A DNA stretch of 64,000 bases from Pseudomonas floridensis (GTDB lineage Bacteria > Pseudomonadota > Gammaproteobacteria > Pseudomonadales > Pseudomonadaceae). Both the position numbers and the translations under genes were made by a program. The stretch lies in contig NZ_MUIO01000064.1 in the NCBI RefSeq assembly GCF_002087235.1, forward strand, positions 1 through 64,000. Direction: 5' to 3'. Of this stretch, positions 37,027 through 48,272 are shown piece after piece (the first letter of the stretch is position 1; each line of letters opens with the position of its first letter). The notes below the pieces were generated by a model. It worked only from the letters and a program-made list of their open reading frames with translations, was not told the DNA's origin and made no database searches.

Positions 37027-37905
37027 ATGCCTTGGCTGCAAGTCCGTCTCGCCATCAGCCCAGAACAAGCCGAAACCTACGAAGACGCTCTTCTCGAAGT
37101 CGGCGCCGTGTCCGTGACCTTCATGGACGCTGAAGACCAGCCGATTTTCGAACCCGAACTCAACACCACGCCGCTGTGGACACACACCCACCTGCTGGCG
37201 TTGTTCGAAGCCGATACAGACGCCGAGATGGCCCTGGCGCACCTGCGCCTGCTGACCGACGCCGAACTGCCCGAACACACGGCCGAAGTCATCGAGGACC
37301 AGGACTGGGAACGCAGCTGGATGGACAACTTCCAGCCGATGCGTTTCGGCCAGCGCCTGTGGATCGTTCCGAGCTGGCATGCCGCCCCCGAGCCCGACGC
37401 AGTGAACCTGCTGCTCGATCCCGGCCTGGCATTCGGTACCGGCACGCACCCCACCACGGCCCTGTGCCTCGAATGGCTGGACGGTCAGGACCTCAAAGAC
37501 TGCAACGTACTGGATTTCGGCTGCGGATCGGGCATTCTGGCCATCGCCGCACTGCTGTTGGGCGCCGGGCAGGCCGTCGGCACCGACATCGATGTGCAGG
37601 CACTGGAAGCGTCGCGTGACAACGCCGGACGCAACCACATCGCTGAAGAACGCTTCCCGCTGTATCTGCCCGAAGACCTGCCCCGCGAACCTGCCGACGT
37701 GCTGGTCGCCAACATTCTGGCCGGACCACTGGTTTCGCTGGCACCTGAGCTGGCAGAACTGGTCAAGCCGGGCGGACGTCTTGCACTGTCCGGCATTCTT
37801 GCCGAACAGGGAGAGGAAGTTGCCGCAGCCTATGCTGCTACATTCGATCTGGACCCGATCGCGAACCGTGATGGCTGGGTACGCATCACGGGCCGTCGCC
37901 GTTAA
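37027..37905 (+). CDS. prmA: Ribosomal protein L11 methyltransferase
   Basis: A 292-residue SAM-dependent enzyme that trimethylates L11. The N-terminal substrate domain ([20 protein letters not shown]) is followed by the Rossmann methyltransferase: [18 protein letters not shown], the SAM motif [19 protein letters not shown] and the catalytic block [19 protein letters not shown]. Length and order match PrmA. The gene for a zinc-ribbon membrane protein follows after 24 bases. Confidence 0.95.
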   Translation: MPWLQVRLAISPEQAETYEDALLEVGAVSVTFMDAEDQPIFEPELNTTPLWTHTHLLALFEADTDAEMALAHLRLLTDAELPEHTAEVIEDQDWERSWMDNFQPMRFGQRLWIVPSWHAAPEPDAVNLLLDPGLAFGTGTHPTTALCLEWLDGQDLKDCNVLDFGCGSGILAIAALLLGAGQAVGTDIDVQALEASRDNAGRNHIAEERFPLYLPEDLPREPADVLVANILAGPLVSLAPELAELVKPGGRLALSGILAEQGEEVAAAYAATFDLDPIANRDGWVRITGRRR

Positions 37906-37929
37906 CCGCCGCCTGAACCGGACCGCCGC

Positions 37930-39279
37930 ATGACCGACAGCTTCGTCACCCAGTGCCCGCACTGCCAAACCAGTTTCAGAGTCAGCCACGCACAATTGAG
38001 CGTGGCGCGCGGCGTGGTGCGCTGCGGTGCCTGCCTGCAAGTCTTCAACGCAGCCCGGCAATTGCTGGAGCAGCGCACCGGCGACGAGCCTGAAACGCCC
38101 ACGCAGGCCAGCGCGCCAGTGGTCGCCGAGCCACTCCGGCCTGCCCCGGCCGAGGCGCGGATACCGACAGCAGAGCCGCCGTCGCAGCCGCGTATCGAAC
38201 AGGCCAAGGCCGTAGAGGAAGACGACGATCCATGGCAGGTCAGCGAAATGGACCTGGACAATCTGAACCTGGACGAAGAGCTGGCTCGCCTGGAAAAACG
38301 CGACAAGCCGCGAGCGGATAATTTCGAGCGTCAGGCTCATGAGGTCGAGCGTGACGATGACAGCCGACTGACAGCCCATCGCGACAGCGCTCAGAACGAC
38401 GATGCGGTCTGGGTCGACACCCTGCACAACGACGACGTGAGTCATCTGCCCGAACTGCAGGCCGAAGTGGTCGATGAGCCTGAGCATTCTCCGGCCTCCG
38501 AACCCCCCTCGGGCAACGATCGCACCGAACCTTCCCTGTCGGCCGGACATCATCTGGACGACGATGACGAGCCCATGGCGCCAACCGTCAGCCTGCGCAA
38601 GCAGCCAGCGCCTGAAAAGACCGAGCGCTGGTCAGCGGTCGACGATGATGACCTGCATGACAATGCCGACGCGGATGACGAGCCGGAACCCGACCCGCGC
38701 AGCAAGCGCACCCGTAACGAACCCGCGGTGCGTGACCAGTCCCTGCTGGACCTGAGCGACGATCCGCTGCAACTGGACTGGCAACGACCCAAACCACGCT
38801 GGGGACGTCGCCTGGCCTGGAGCCTGCTGGTTATGCTGGCCCTCGCCGGCCTGGCAGGGCAATACATCTGGTATCACTTCGATCAGTTGGCGCGTCAGGA
38901 TCAGTATCGCCCGTGGTTCCAGCAACTGTGCCCGCAGATCGGCTGCAAGGTGCCGTCGAAAGTCGACATCTCTCAACTCAAAAGCAGCAACCTTGTGGTG
39001 CGCAGTCACCCGGAGTTTCAGGGCGCGCTGGTGGTCGATGCGATCATTTACAACCGTGCCTCTTTTTCTCAGCCCTTCCCACTGCTGGAGCTGCGTTTTT
39101 CCGATACCAGTGGTCAGCTGATTGCCAGTCGTCGGTTCAAGCCAGGCGAATACCTGAGCGGCGAAATGGCCGGCAAGGAAGAGATGCCGCCACAGACTCC
39201 GATCCATATTGCGCTGGATATCCTCGATCCGGGTGCCAAGGCCGTGAATTACAGCCTCAACTTCCGCTCGCCCGAATAG
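37930..39279 (+). CDS. MJ0042-type zinc-ribbon / DUF3426 membrane protein
   Basis: A 449-residue protein of three parts. First a double CxxC zinc finger (TQCPHCQTSFRVSHAQL, VRCGACLQVFNAARQLLEQ; residues 6-40). Then a long, very acidic and probably disordered stretch (about 50-285) rich in Asp, Glu and Pro. Finally one membrane helix (LAWSLLVMLALAGLAGQYIW) and a DUF3426 domain outside (VPSKVDISQLKSSNLVVRSH, LLELRFSDTSGQLIASRRF). Function unknown. It is conserved between prmA and dusB in Pseudomonas. Confidence 0.85.
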   Translation: MTDSFVTQCPHCQTSFRVSHAQLSVARGVVRCGACLQVFNAARQLLEQRTGDEPETPTQASAPVVAEPLRPAPAEARIPTAEPPSQPRIEQAKAVEEDDDPWQVSEMDLDNLNLDEELARLEKRDKPRADNFERQAHEVERDDDSRLTAHRDSAQNDDAVWVDTLHNDDVSHLPELQAEVVDEPEHSPASEPPSGNDRTEPSLSAGHHLDDDDEPMAPTVSLRKQPAPEKTERWSAVDDDDLHDNADADDEPEPDPRSKRTRNEPAVRDQSLLDLSDDPLQLDWQRPKPRWGRRLAWSLLVMLALAGLAGQYIWYHFDQLARQDQYRPWFQQLCPQIGCKVPSKVDISQLKSSNLVVRSHPEFQGALVVDAIIYNRASFSQPFPLLELRFSDTSGQLIASRRFKPGEYLSGEMAGKEEMPPQTPIHIALDILDPGAKAVNYSLNFRSPE

Positions 39280-39596
39280 CCATTCCAAATGACGCAGCCG
39301 TCTCGTGGCGGCTCGTCATGCAACCGCTTTGCACCGAAGAACGCAGCAGAATCGCGGAAGTTAACGGGTTAATCGCTCCAAAACCCGACTCTCGACGACC
39401 AAAAAGCAACTGTTCAGATTTTATCCAATTCAGCCTTTATCCAGTCATCGAGAGCGGGTATCATGCCAACCCTTTTTCAAACTCTCGGCTCGGCCTGACG
39501 GTTGCACAAGCAGCTGACTGGACGACCTGTTGTAGACCGTGTGAAACGGTTTTTTACACGGCCTGCGGATGATTCGGCCCCACTATAGGTAAGGCT
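39280..39596. other. Leader and promoter region of dusB-fis
   Basis: 317 bases without a supported gene between the DUF3426 gene and dusB. It probably contains the dusB-fis promoter. Near its right end two overlapping hairpins can form (see the separate entry). No RNA gene was recognised. Confidence 0.5.
39534..39561 (+). promoter_or_regulatory. Two overlapping, mutually exclusive hairpins before dusB
   Basis: Hairpin 1: AGACCGT (39534-39540), loop GTGAA, ACGGTTT (39546-39552), then further T residues to 39555, terminator-like. Hairpin 2: CCGTGT (39537-39542) pairing with ACACGG (39556-39561). They share 39537-39542, so only one can form at a time. This could be a terminator for the upstream gene or a simple attenuator for dusB-fis; both are inference. 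Confidence 0.35.
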
Positions 39597-40610
39597 ATGT
39601 CGGCGGTACGCATCGGCCCATATACATTGCAGAACGGCTTGATTCTCGCCCCGATGGCGGGCGTCACTGACCAGCCTTTCCGTCAGCTGTGCCGCCAACT
39701 GGGCGCGGGGCTGGTGGTGTCGGAAATGGTGACCAGTGACATGAGCCTGTGGAACAGCCGCAAATCGCGGCTGCGCATGATCCACGAAGGTGATCCCGAG
39801 CCGCGCTCGGTGCAGATCGCCGGTGGAGATCCGCAGATGCTGGCGGATGCGGCGCGTGCCAATGTCGAACTGGGTGCCCAGATTATCGACATCAACATGG
39901 GCTGCCCGGCCAAGAAGGTATGCAACAAGGCAGCGGGTTCAGCGCTGTTGAAAGACGAACAGTTGGTGACCGAAATCCTGCACGCCGTCGTGGCTGCGGT
40001 CGATGTGCCGGTCACGCTGAAGATACGGACCGGCTGGGACCGGGAGAACAAGAACGGGCTCACGGTTGCGAAAATCGCCGAGCAGGCGGGCATTCAGGCG
40101 CTGGCAGTCCATGGACGAACCCGTGCCGATCTTTACACCGGCGAGGCCGAGTACGACACCATTGCCGCCATCAAGCAGGCCGTGTCGATCCCGGTGTTTG
40201 CCAATGGCGACATCGTTTCACCCGAAAAGGCCCGGTACGTGCTACAGGCTACCGGAGCGGACGGATTACTGATTGGCAGGGCTGCCCAAGGGCGGCCGTG
40301 GATTTTTCGCGAGATAGAACACTACCTGCGCACCGGAGAAAAACTCCCGGCTCTGCAGCTTGGCGAAGTGGAACGCATTCTGCTGGAACATCTGGCAGCG
40401 CTTCACCTGTTCTATGGCGACGTGATGGGCGTGCGAATTGCACGCAAACATGTCGGCTGGTATCTCGCAACCTTGCCGGGCGCCAGGGAGTTTCGCGCCC
40501 GATTCAATCGTTTGGAAGAGACGGAAGCACAGTGCGCCAACGTTCGGGAGTTCTTCAGCCAAGGCTGCAAGGGCCCGGATAACCAGAATGATAACGAGGT
40601 GGCCGCATGA
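39597..40610 (+). CDS. dusB: tRNA-dihydrouridine synthase B
   Basis: A 337-residue FMN enzyme reducing uridine to dihydrouridine in tRNA. TIM-barrel motifs: [40 protein letters not shown] with the catalytic Cys, [18 protein letters not shown] and [20 protein letters not shown]. Translationally coupled to fis by an ATGA overlap, the order known from E. coli and other gamma-proteobacteria. Confidence 0.95.
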   Translation: MSAVRIGPYTLQNGLILAPMAGVTDQPFRQLCRQLGAGLVVSEMVTSDMSLWNSRKSRLRMIHEGDPEPRSVQIAGGDPQMLADAARANVELGAQIIDINMGCPAKKVCNKAAGSALLKDEQLVTEILHAVVAAVDVPVTLKIRTGWDRENKNGLTVAKIAEQAGIQALAVHGRTRADLYTGEAEYDTIAAIKQAVSIPVFANGDIVSPEKARYVLQATGADGLLIGRAAQGRPWIFREIEHYLRTGEKLPALQLGEVERILLEHLAALHLFYGDVMGVRIARKHVGWYLATLPGAREFRARFNRLEETEAQCANVREFFSQGCKGPDNQNDNEVAA

Positions 40611-40927
40611 CGATGATGACCGAGACTTTAGTGAGTGGAACAACACCCGTGAGCGACAACGTCAATTTGAAACAGCACCTGAACACGCCGAGCGAAGAGG
40701 GCCAGACCCTGCGCGGGAGTGTCGAAAAGGCGTTGCACAATTATTTCGCCCACCTCGAAGGCGCATCCGTCACTGACGTCTACAACCTGGTGTTGTCGGA
40801 AGTCGAGGCTCCGCTTCTCGAAAGCGTGATGAATTACGTCAAGGGCAACCAGACCAAGGCCTCCGAGCTTCTGGGCCTCAATCGCGGCACGCTGCGCAAG
40901 AAACTCAAACAGTACGATCTGCTTTAA
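40607..40927 (+). CDS. fis: Nucleoid protein / DNA-bending regulator Fis
   Basis: A 106-residue Fis homologue. The N-terminal arm (about 1-35) precedes [18 protein letters not shown], and the C-terminal HTH reads [20 protein letters not shown] followed by [12 protein letters not shown], which is nearly the E. coli sequence. Several Met codons near the start (MTMMT) leave a small uncertainty. Fis shapes the nucleoid and activates rRNA promoters in fast growth. A strong terminator follows. Confidence 0.95.
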   Translation: MTMMTETLVSGTTPVSDNVNLKQHLNTPSEEGQTLRGSVEKALHNYFAHLEGASVTDVYNLVLSEVEAPLLESVMNYVKGNQTKASELLGLNRGTLRKKLKQYDLL

Positions 40928-40942
40928 GCATTCAAAACAGAA

Positions 40943-40976
40943 AAGGCGACCCACCTGACCGCGGTCGCCTTTTTTT
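40943..40976 (+). terminator. Rho-independent terminator after fis
   Basis: AGGCGACC (40944-40951) and GGTCGCCT (40963-40970) form a perfect 8-bp stem with an 11-base loop, followed by seven T residues. It ends the dusB-fis operon 15 bases after the fis stop. Confidence 0.85.
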
Positions 40977-41008
40977 GCTGACTTCTTTTGCTTTTGATGG
41001 AAACCGAG

Positions 41009-42613
41009 ATGACCGACCAGACTACCCGCCTGCCGATCCGCCGCGCTTTGATCAGCGTATCCGACAAGACCGGAATCCTCGAATTCGCCCGTGAGCTCGA
41101 AGCGCTCGGCGTCGAGATCCTGTCCACTGGCGGGACCTTCAAACTGCTCAAGGACAACGGCGTCGCGGCAGTTGAAGTGGCCGACTACACCGGCTTCGCC
41201 GAAATGATGGATGGCCGGGTCAAGACCCTGCACCCCAAGATCCACGGCGGCATTCTGGGACGTCGCGGCATCGACGACGCCATCATGAACGAACACGGTA
41301 TCAACCCGATCGATCTGGTGGCGGTCAACCTCTATCCGTTCGAAGCGACCGTTTCCAGGCCCGGATGCGATCTGCCGACCGCGATTGAAAACATCGACAT
41401 CGGCGGCCCGACCATGGTCCGCTCCGCCGCCAAGAACCACAAAGACGTCGCCATCGTGGTCAACGCCAGCGATTACGGTCAGGTGCTGGAAAACCTCAAA
41501 GCCGGCGGTCTGACCTACGCCCAGCGTTTCGACCTGATGCTCAAAGCCTTCGAGCACACCGCCGCCTACGACGGCATGATCGCCAACTACCTGGGCGGCA
41601 TCGACCAGACCGCACAGACTCTGAGCACCGAAGGCCGCAGCCAGTTCCCGCGCACCTTCAACACCCAGTTCGTCAAGGCTCAGGAAATGCGCTACGGCGA
41701 GAATCCACACCAGAGCGCGGCCTTCTACGTTGAAGCCAAGCCTGCCGAAGTCGGCATCGCGACCGCTACCCAGTTGCAAGGCAAAGAACTGTCGTTCAAC
41801 AACGTGGCCGACACCGATGCCGCGCTGGAATGCGTCAAGAGCTTCGTCAAGCCGGCCTGCGTGATAGTCAAGCACGCCAACCCGTGCGGTGTTTCGGTCT
41901 GCCCGGATGATGAAGGCGGCATTCGCCAGGCGTACGAGCTGGCCTATGCCACCGACGCCGAGTCGGCCTTTGGTGGCATCATTGCGTTCAACCGCGAGCT
42001 GGACGCCGAAACGGCCAAGGCCATCGTCGAGCGTCAGTTCGTTGAAGTGATCATTGCCCCAAGCGTCAGCGCTGAAGCGCAGGCCATCGTGGCCAGCAAA
42101 GCCAATGTACGCCTGCTGACCTGCGGTCAATGGAACGAGCGCGTGCCTGCCTGGGACTACAAGCGCGTCAACGGCGGCCTGCTGGTGCAGAGCCGCGACA
42201 TCGGCATGATCACTGCCGATGACCTCAAGGTCGTGACCAAGCGCGCGCCGACCGAGCACGAGATCCACGACCTGATCTTTGCCTGGAAAGTCGCCAAGTA
42301 CGTCAAATCCAACGCCATCGTCTACGCCAAGAACCGCCAGACCATCGGTGTCGGCGCAGGCCAGATGAGCCGCGTGAATTCCGCGCGCATTGCGGCCATC
42401 AAGGCCGAGCACGCCGGTTTGCAGGTGCAGGGTGCCGTCATGGCATCGGACGCGTTCTTCCCGTTCCGTGACGGCATCGACAATGCAGCCAAGGTCGGTA
42501 TCACTGCGGTGATCCAGCCGGGCGGTTCGATGCGCGATGCAGAAGTTATCGCGGCCGCCGACGAAGCCGGCATTGCGATGGTCTTCACCGGCATGCGTCA
42601 CTTCAGGCATTGA
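41009..42613 (+). CDS. purH: Bifunctional AICAR transformylase / IMP cyclohydrolase
   Basis: A 534-residue enzyme for the last two steps of IMP synthesis. Start at 41009 ([20 protein letters not shown]) with an ACCGAG site nearby; upstream in-frame Met codons are less likely. The N-terminal cyclohydrolase (MGS-like) has [12 protein letters not shown] and [18 protein letters not shown]; the C-terminal transformylase has [41 protein letters not shown] and the terminal [10 protein letters not shown], which is highly conserved. Confidence 0.96.
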   Translation: MTDQTTRLPIRRALISVSDKTGILEFARELEALGVEILSTGGTFKLLKDNGVAAVEVADYTGFAEMMDGRVKTLHPKIHGGILGRRGIDDAIMNEHGINPIDLVAVNLYPFEATVSRPGCDLPTAIENIDIGGPTMVRSAAKNHKDVAIVVNASDYGQVLENLKAGGLTYAQRFDLMLKAFEHTAAYDGMIANYLGGIDQTAQTLSTEGRSQFPRTFNTQFVKAQEMRYGENPHQSAAFYVEAKPAEVGIATATQLQGKELSFNNVADTDAALECVKSFVKPACVIVKHANPCGVSVCPDDEGGIRQAYELAYATDAESAFGGIIAFNRELDAETAKAIVERQFVEVIIAPSVSAEAQAIVASKANVRLLTCGQWNERVPAWDYKRVNGGLLVQSRDIGMITADDLKVVTKRAPTEHEIHDLIFAWKVAKYVKSNAIVYAKNRQTIGVGAGQMSRVNSARIAAIKAEHAGLQVQGAVMASDAFFPFRDGIDNAAKVGITAVIQPGGSMRDAEVIAAADEAGIAMVFTGMRHFRH

Positions 42614-42635
42614 TCGGGGCTGATTGACCTGCACC

Positions 42636-42723
42636 GTGGGAACGAATTGTCCGCGAAAACTGCATTCCAGGCCCGGCAGATGCTGCGGATGCAATTGCTC
42701 TTCGCGGACAAATCCGCTCCCAC
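42636..42723. repeat. Inverted pair of REP elements (REPIN-like) between purH and purD
   Basis: GTGGGAACGAATTGTCCGCG (from 42636) and, inverted, CGCGGACAAATCCGCTCCCA (ending at 42722) are the two arms, separated by about 46 bases. Arms of the form GTGGGAGCGGATTTGTCCGCGA are a common Pseudomonas intergenic repeat. The pair would fold into a large hairpin in the purH-purD mRNA. Confidence 0.7.
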
Positions 42724-42762
42724 CCGGTATTCCACAGAATTAGCGTCATCGAGGTTTTTGAC

Positions 42763-44058
42763 ATGAATGTTTTGATCATCGGCAGTGGCGGTCGTGAACA
42801 CGCCCTGGCATGGAAAGTCGCTCAGGATCCACGAGTGGAAAAAGTCTTCGTCGCGCCCGGCAACGCTGGCACCGCGATTGAAGCCAAGTGTGAAAACGTC
42901 GCTATCGACGTGCTGGCACTCGAGCAACTGGCGGATTTCGCCGAGCAGAACGTTTCGCTGACCATCGTCGGCCCGGAAGTGCCGCTGGTAGCGGGCGTTG
43001 TGGACCTGTTCCGCAGCCGGGATCTGGACTGCTTCGGCCCAACCGCCGGTGCCGCTCAGCTCGAAGGCTCCAAGGCGTTCACCAAAGACTTCCTGGCGCG
43101 TCACAAGATCCCGACCGCCGATTACCAGAACTTCACCGAAATCGAGCCAGCCCTTGCGTATCTGCGCGAAAAAGGCGCACCGATCGTGATCAAGGCCGAC
43201 GGTCTGGCAGCTGGTAAAGGCGTCATTGTCGCAATGACCCTGACCGAAGCCGAAGACGCCGTACGCGACATGCTGGCTGGCAACGCATTCGGCGATGCCG
43301 GGTCGCGCGTGGTGATCGAAGAATTCCTCGATGGCGAGGAAGCCAGCTTCATCGTCATGGTCGACGGCAAGAACGTGCTGCCCATGGCCACCAGTCAGGA
43401 CCACAAACGCGTCGGTGACGGCGACAGCGGCCCGAACACCGGCGGCATGGGCGCCTATTCGCCCGCGCCAGTGGTCACCGCCGAGGTTCATCAGCGTGTC
43501 ATGGATCAGGTTATCTGGCCGACCGTCCGTGGCATGGCCGAGGAAGGCAACGTTTACACCGGTTTCCTCTATGCTGGTTTGATGATCGACAAGGCAGGCA
43601 ACCCCAAGGTCATCGAATTCAATTGCCGTTTCGGCGACCCGGAAACCCAGCCTGTCATGCTGCGCCTGCAATCGAGCCTGGTCCTGCTGATCGAAGCGGC
43701 TCTGGCGCAGGCGCTGGACAAGATCGAAGCGCAATGGGATCCACGTCCAAGCCTTGGCATCGTCCTGGCCGCGGGCGGCTATCCTGGCGACTACGCCAAG
43801 GGCGCTGCGATCAACGGTCTGGATGATGCGGCGAAACTGGACGGCAAGGTTTTCCACGCAGGCACCGCTCTGCAGGATGGCCGTGTCGTGACCAGCGGCG
43901 GTCGTGTACTGTGTGCGACAGCGCTGGGCGACAGCGTGGGCACCGCGCAGGAAAATGCCTACGCGCTGGCGGCGAAAATTGATTGGGAAGGTTGTTTCTA
44001 CCGCAAGGACATTGGCTATCGCGCCATTGCCCGTGAGCGTGGTGAGAGCCAGGAATAA
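42763..44058 (+). CDS. purD: Phosphoribosylamine-glycine ligase
   Basis: A 431-residue ATP-grasp purine enzyme making GAR. Begins [20 protein letters not shown]; further motifs are [85 protein letters not shown] and [15 protein letters not shown]. It follows purH, with a REP pair between them, and is followed by retS. Confidence 0.96.
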   Translation: MNVLIIGSGGREHALAWKVAQDPRVEKVFVAPGNAGTAIEAKCENVAIDVLALEQLADFAEQNVSLTIVGPEVPLVAGVVDLFRSRDLDCFGPTAGAAQLEGSKAFTKDFLARHKIPTADYQNFTEIEPALAYLREKGAPIVIKADGLAAGKGVIVAMTLTEAEDAVRDMLAGNAFGDAGSRVVIEEFLDGEEASFIVMVDGKNVLPMATSQDHKRVGDGDSGPNTGGMGAYSPAPVVTAEVHQRVMDQVIWPTVRGMAEEGNVYTGFLYAGLMIDKAGNPKVIEFNCRFGDPETQPVMLRLQSSLVLLIEAALAQALDKIEAQWDPRPSLGIVLAAGGYPGDYAKGAAINGLDDAAKLDGKVFHAGTALQDGRVVTSGGRVLCATALGDSVGTAQENAYALAAKIDWEGCFYRKDIGYRAIARERGESQE

Positions 44059-44149
44059 GCGACCGGGTCGGCCTCTGCTGCAGGAGGCTGGCCGGTTACC
44101 CTGGCGCTACGCAGTTTTACCAGGCATTCACTCACGAAGGGATTTGATT

Positions 44150-46939
44150 GTGCGCTGGCTCAGGATTGCCATAGCCTCAACCGTCGGGTTGATGACCTTG
44201 CTCTTCATGCTCTCGGCTCAAGCCGATCATGGATCGGGCTGGTCAACGTTGCTCGACGAAAAGGCAAGCCTGGATCTGGATGAGATCCGTTCGGCGCGTT
44301 ATCAGAATCAGTTCAGCCCCGTGGAGCTCGAACGGGTCACCGCCGCCGGGCGACACAGTGCGGTCTGGCTGCATTACCGGCAACACCCTACCCAGCATGA
44401 ACAATTGCTGCGCATTTTCGCGCCCGATCTGGCCACCGCAGACATGTATGTCATGGACGGTGACCGCATGGTCGATTACATGCGCACCGGCAACGAGGTG
44501 CCCAAGCAGGATCAGCGACTGCCGTCCAATGACTTCCTGCTGACGATACCGCAGAGCGCTGCTCCGCTGGACATCTACCTCAGGCTGGTTTCAACCCAGC
44601 AAATGCGCCCCAGCATTACACTTGAGCCGGCGATCGAAAGCGCCGCAGATGAAACCGAACCCTTCCTGTTCGGCCTGCTGTTCGGCGCGCTGGCGATGCT
44701 CATCGTCCAGAACCTGACCCGCTACGGACACACCCGCTCACGCAGCAACCTGTGGCTGGCTGCCTGCGAAGCGTTGCTGGCGCTCAGCGCACTGTTGCTG
44801 CTTAACCTGCTCAGTCCGCTCGAGTCGTGGAACATTTCCCAGACGCCCGGTGCTCATATCGCCCTGCTGCTGGCCGCCATCGCCGGGCTGATCTACACCT
44901 ACTGCTTCTTCGTTCATCGCAACGTGAAAGTGCTGGACCGGCTGTTGCTCGGCAATGCGGTGCTCATGGCCATCGGCGCGCTGCTGGTGGTGCTCGACGA
45001 CAACCTGCCGATCAACATCCTGACGTTCGTGCTGGTGTCCATGACCACTCTGAGCATCCTGGCGGTTTCGGTGTGGCACTGGCAGAAAGGTTACCGCTCG
45101 GCACGTCTGTTCGTGCTGGGCATGATCACCTTCAATATCGGCTACATGGTGGTACTGCCCGGCCTGCTGTGGCTGAGTCTGGTTCCTCCGCAATGGCTGA
45201 TCCTGGCGCTGCTGTGTGTGTTCTGCATCAGCGGGCTGCTGATGAGCATCGCCTTGAGCGAGCGTCATCGCAGCATCACCGAGGACCGGTTCAGCATCAG
45301 CCGGGATCAGGCCGCCAGTACCGCCGAAATCAATGCCAAGGCCGAGTTTCTGGCCAAGATCAGCCACGAAATCCGCACGCCCATGAATGGCGTGCTGGGC
45401 ATGACCGAGCTGCTGCTGGGCACGCCGCTCTCGGTCAAGCAACGCGACTACGTGCAGACCATTCACAGCGCAGGCAACGAACTGCTCACGCTGATCAACG
45501 AAATTCTCGACATTACCAAGCTGGAATCGGGACAGATCGAACTGGACGACGTGCAGTTCGACATCAGTGCCTTGATCGAAGACTGTCTGAACATTTTCCG
45601 CGCCAAGGCCGAGCAGCAACAGGTCGAGCTGATCAGCCTGATTCAGCCGCAGGTACCACGAGTGATTGGTGGCGACCCGACCCGGTTGCGTCAGACGTTG
45701 CTGAGTCTGCTGGAAAACGCCCTGAAGAAAACCGAGGAAGGCGAAATCCTCCTCGCCGTGGCGCTGGATACCGCAAAGTCCGGCAAGCCGCGCCTGCGCA
45801 TCTCCGTGCAGGACAGCGGCGAGTCGCTGTCGGATGAGGAACGTGACGCACTGCTGCATGCCGAACTGCACAGCAAGAACTTCCTGGCCAGCAGCAAGCT
45901 CGGCGGCCACTTGGGGCTGGTAATCGCCCGACAGTTGATCGTATTGATGGACGGCGAATTCGGCATCCAGAACAGTGGCACGCCCGGTAATACCCTGTGG
46001 CTGACGCTGCCGCTTGACGAAAAACTGCTCGAACAACCCACTATCGATCTCGACAGCCCATTGAAAGACGCCAGGGTGCTGGTGGTCGATGACAATGACA
46101 CCTGTCGCAAGGTGCTGGTCCAGCAATGCAGCGCCTGGGGCTTGAATGTCAGTGCTGTGGCGTCCGGCAAGGAAGCGCTGGCCCTGCTGCGCACCAAGGC
46201 CCACCTGCGTGACTATTTCGACGTGGTTCTGCTGGATCAGAACATGCCGGGCATGACGGGAATGCAGCTGTCGGCCAAGATCAAGGAAGACCCGAGCCTG
46301 AACCACGACATCCTGCTGATCATGCTCACCGGCATCAGCAACGCGCCAAGCAAGATCATCGCCCGCAACGCCGGTATCAAACGCATTCTGGCCAAGCCTG
46401 TGGCCGGTTACACGCTCAAGACTACGCTGGCCGATGAATTGACCCAATTGAACAAGGGCGTCACACCGATCAGCCCGGCGCCGGTGCTGAACATGCCGGT
46501 GTGTGTGCCAAGCGATTTCCGGATTCTGGTTGCCGAGGACAACACGATCTCGACCAAGGTGATCCGCGGCATGCTGGGTAAGCTCAATCTGCATCCCGAC
46601 ACCGCCAGCAATGGCGAAGAGGCCCTGCGCGCCATGAAGGCGCAGCGTTACGACCTGGTGCTGATGGACTGCGAAATGCCGATACTCGACGGCTTCTCGG
46701 CCACCGAACAGTTGCGCGCCTGGGAAGTGGGCAACCAGCGAGTGCGCACACCGGTCGTGGCGTTGACCGCGCATATTCTGACCGAACACAAGGATCGCGC
46801 CCGTCAGGCAGGCATGGACGGGCACATGGCCAAGCCTATCGAGCTGTCTCAATTGCGTGAGCTGGTCGAGCACTGGGTTGAGCAACGCGACAAGGTGCGC
46901 GGGCTCACATCGGCTGGCGAACTTTACCAGCAAAACTGA
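44150..46939 (+). CDS. retS: Hybrid sensor kinase RetS
   Basis: A 929-residue membrane hybrid kinase. The GTG at 44150, with AAGGGA seven bases upstream, begins a signal-like helix ([20 protein letters not shown]); the frame open upstream overlaps purD. Order: periplasmic 7TMR-DISMED2 domain (about 30-160), seven-helix 7TMR-DISM region (170-360), HisKA with phospho-His in [20 protein letters not shown] (His about 406), a HATPase domain, then two receivers (LVVDDND...LLDQNMPG and LVAEDNT...[11 protein letters not shown]). Architecture, length (P. aeruginosa RetS is about 942) and position after purD identify RetS, which inhibits GacS and controls acute versus biofilm behaviour. Confidence 0.92.
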   Translation: MRWLRIAIASTVGLMTLLFMLSAQADHGSGWSTLLDEKASLDLDEIRSARYQNQFSPVELERVTAAGRHSAVWLHYRQHPTQHEQLLRIFAPDLATADMYVMDGDRMVDYMRTGNEVPKQDQRLPSNDFLLTIPQSAAPLDIYLRLVSTQQMRPSITLEPAIESAADETEPFLFGLLFGALAMLIVQNLTRYGHTRSRSNLWLAACEALLALSALLLLNLLSPLESWNISQTPGAHIALLLAAIAGLIYTYCFFVHRNVKVLDRLLLGNAVLMAIGALLVVLDDNLPINILTFVLVSMTTLSILAVSVWHWQKGYRSARLFVLGMITFNIGYMVVLPGLLWLSLVPPQWLILALLCVFCISGLLMSIALSERHRSITEDRFSISRDQAASTAEINAKAEFLAKISHEIRTPMNGVLGMTELLLGTPLSVKQRDYVQTIHSAGNELLTLINEILDITKLESGQIELDDVQFDISALIEDCLNIFRAKAEQQQVELISLIQPQVPRVIGGDPTRLRQTLLSLLENALKKTEEGEILLAVALDTAKSGKPRLRISVQDSGESLSDEERDALLHAELHSKNFLASSKLGGHLGLVIARQLIVLMDGEFGIQNSGTPGNTLWLTLPLDEKLLEQPTIDLDSPLKDARVLVVDDNDTCRKVLVQQCSAWGLNVSAVASGKEALALLRTKAHLRDYFDVVLLDQNMPGMTGMQLSAKIKEDPSLNHDILLIMLTGISNAPSKIIARNAGIKRILAKPVAGYTLKTTLADELTQLNKGVTPISPAPVLNMPVCVPSDFRILVAEDNTISTKVIRGMLGKLNLHPDTASNGEEALRAMKAQRYDLVLMDCEMPILDGFSATEQLRAWEVGNQRVRTPVVALTAHILTEHKDRARQAGMDGHMAKPIELSQLRELVEHWVEQRDKVRGLTSAGELYQQN

Positions 46940-47010
46940 CAACGCCGGGTCAGTCGGGCCAGTGCCTGATAGACTCCGGTGGCCGTCTCCTGCCGCCAAG
47001 AGCCCACGCC

Positions 47011-47607
47011 ATGCTCCATGTGTTGTCCAGCGTTTACCTGAAGATGCTGGTGCTTTACAGCCCGTTCTTCGTCCTGTCCTGCTTCATCGGCCTGACCCGT
47101 GGCCATTCGCGCAAGGAGCAGAGGCGCCTGGCCTGGAAGGTCGCGCTGGCAACGCTGGTCTCAAGCGTATTGCTGTACCTGTTCGGACGCGTGATCTTCG
47201 ACGTCTTCGGCATCACGGTCGATGCGTTTCGCATCGGTGCGGGCACGGTGCTGTTCATCTCGGCGCTGGGCATGGCGCAGGGAAAATCGGCGGTACAGGC
47301 CGACAATATCCAACAGGATGTCACCATCGTGCCACTGACCATCCCCATCACCGTCGGACCCGGCACCATTGGTGCACTGCTGGTCATGGGTGTCAGCCAG
47401 CCGCACTGGGACGACAAGATCGCCGCCATCGTGAGCATCGCGCTGGCCAGTTTCACGGTAGGCGTCGTGCTGTTCCTTTCCAACCGTATCGAGCGCATCC
47501 TCGGTGATCAGGGCCTGCAGATCGTCAGTCGGCTGATGGGGCTCTTCGTCTGCGCCCTGGCAGCGCAGATCATCTTCACCGGCGTCAGGGGTTATCTGGT
47601 CCCCTGA
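47011..47607 (+). CDS. MarC-family integral membrane protein
   Basis: A 198-residue protein with about six helices. UPF0056/MarC landmarks are PLTIPITVGPGTIGALLVMG and DAFRIGAGTVLFISALGM (about residues 70-130). The family's function is unknown despite the old multiple-antibiotic-resistance name. It lies 71 bases after retS on the same strand and converges, with only five bases between stops, on the paralogue operon at 47.6-50.5 kb. Confidence 0.85.
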   Translation: MLHVLSSVYLKMLVLYSPFFVLSCFIGLTRGHSRKEQRRLAWKVALATLVSSVLLYLFGRVIFDVFGITVDAFRIGAGTVLFISALGMAQGKSAVQADNIQQDVTIVPLTIPITVGPGTIGALLVMGVSQPHWDDKIAAIVSIALASFTVGVVLFLSNRIERILGDQGLQIVSRLMGLFVCALAAQIIFTGVRGYLVP

Positions 47608-47612
47608 CGCAG

Positions 47613-48248
47613 TCAGATGGACGTTTCCCTGATCAGGTTCCTGGCCTTGCCACCCAGATAACGCTTCACGTCATCACGATGGGCAGCATAGGCCTGGGTA
47701 TCGAAGGCATAACTGCCGCCCTTGAAAAAAAACAGCAGCCGTCGAGCGCCACCTGAATGCTCATCGACACTCAGGCGCAAACTGCAAAGCAGCATCGATA
47801 CCCGCTTATCGTCGAGCCGTTCGCAGGGCACGATCTGGAAACTGCCCAAGCGGCCCTGATCGACACCGTGCTGGAAATAAGCCTCTGCGGCCTGCTCGAT
47901 GCCCAAAGCACTGAAGGCGCGTTGCACCATGCCGCCCAAACGTTCACGACTTGCCGAACCGGTCACTTTGAACGTTGCCTCAAACAGGTCCTCCGTCGAG
48001 CTCAAGACCCTGGAGTCACCCACCACCAGACCTTCCTGTTGCAATCCGCGCATGCCGAGCCGATGGCGGTAGTAGTGCATCCAGTTGGCCCACTGCTCAT
48101 CGAAATCATTCAACCTGTCAGCGAACAGCTGTGCGTCCAGCAGGACATCCTGAACATCCTCGCGTGCCTGGCGCGAAAGTCCTGGGAGAAAGGCAACCAG
48201 ACTGGGTCTGTTGCCCAGATAGCTGGCGTTGCCTGTGTGGCTGGTCAT
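47613..48248 (-). CDS. Unknown protein, fourth member of a tandem paralogue operon
   Basis: A 211-residue protein of no family that I recognise. No signal peptide or membrane helix; it is expected to be soluble. It shares a pattern with its three upstream neighbours: an N-terminal helical block SLVAFLPGLSRQAREDVQDV then LLDAQLFADRLN followed by a W-x2-W motif (QWANWMHYY), and a C-terminal beta-like block GSFQIVPCERLDDKRVSMLL then ARRLLFFFKGG and a helical tail (DDVKRYLGGKARNLI). ATG at 48248 or the adjacent GTG at 48251; GGGAGG lies upstream. Last gene of the operon, 24 bases after the third. Confidence 0.75.
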   Translation of the reverse strand: MTSHTGNASYLGNRPSLVAFLPGLSRQAREDVQDVLLDAQLFADRLNDFDEQWANWMHYYRHRLGMRGLQQEGLVVGDSRVLSSTEDLFEATFKVTGSASRERLGGMVQRAFSALGIEQAAEAYFQHGVDQGRLGSFQIVPCERLDDKRVSMLLCSLRLSVDEHSGGARRLLFFFKGGSYAFDTQAYAAHRDDVKRYLGGKARNLIRETSI

Positions 48249-48272
48249 CACGGTCTTCCCTCCCGAAATCGT

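Noticed and set aside
40628..42694. 688-codon minus-strand open frame over fis and purH
   Set aside because: Shadow of two certain genes and their strong terminator; no ribosome-binding site or family.
44738..46999. 753-codon minus-strand open frame over retS
   Set aside because: Gln/His-rich composition typical of an antisense frame; retS is certain from its domain order.
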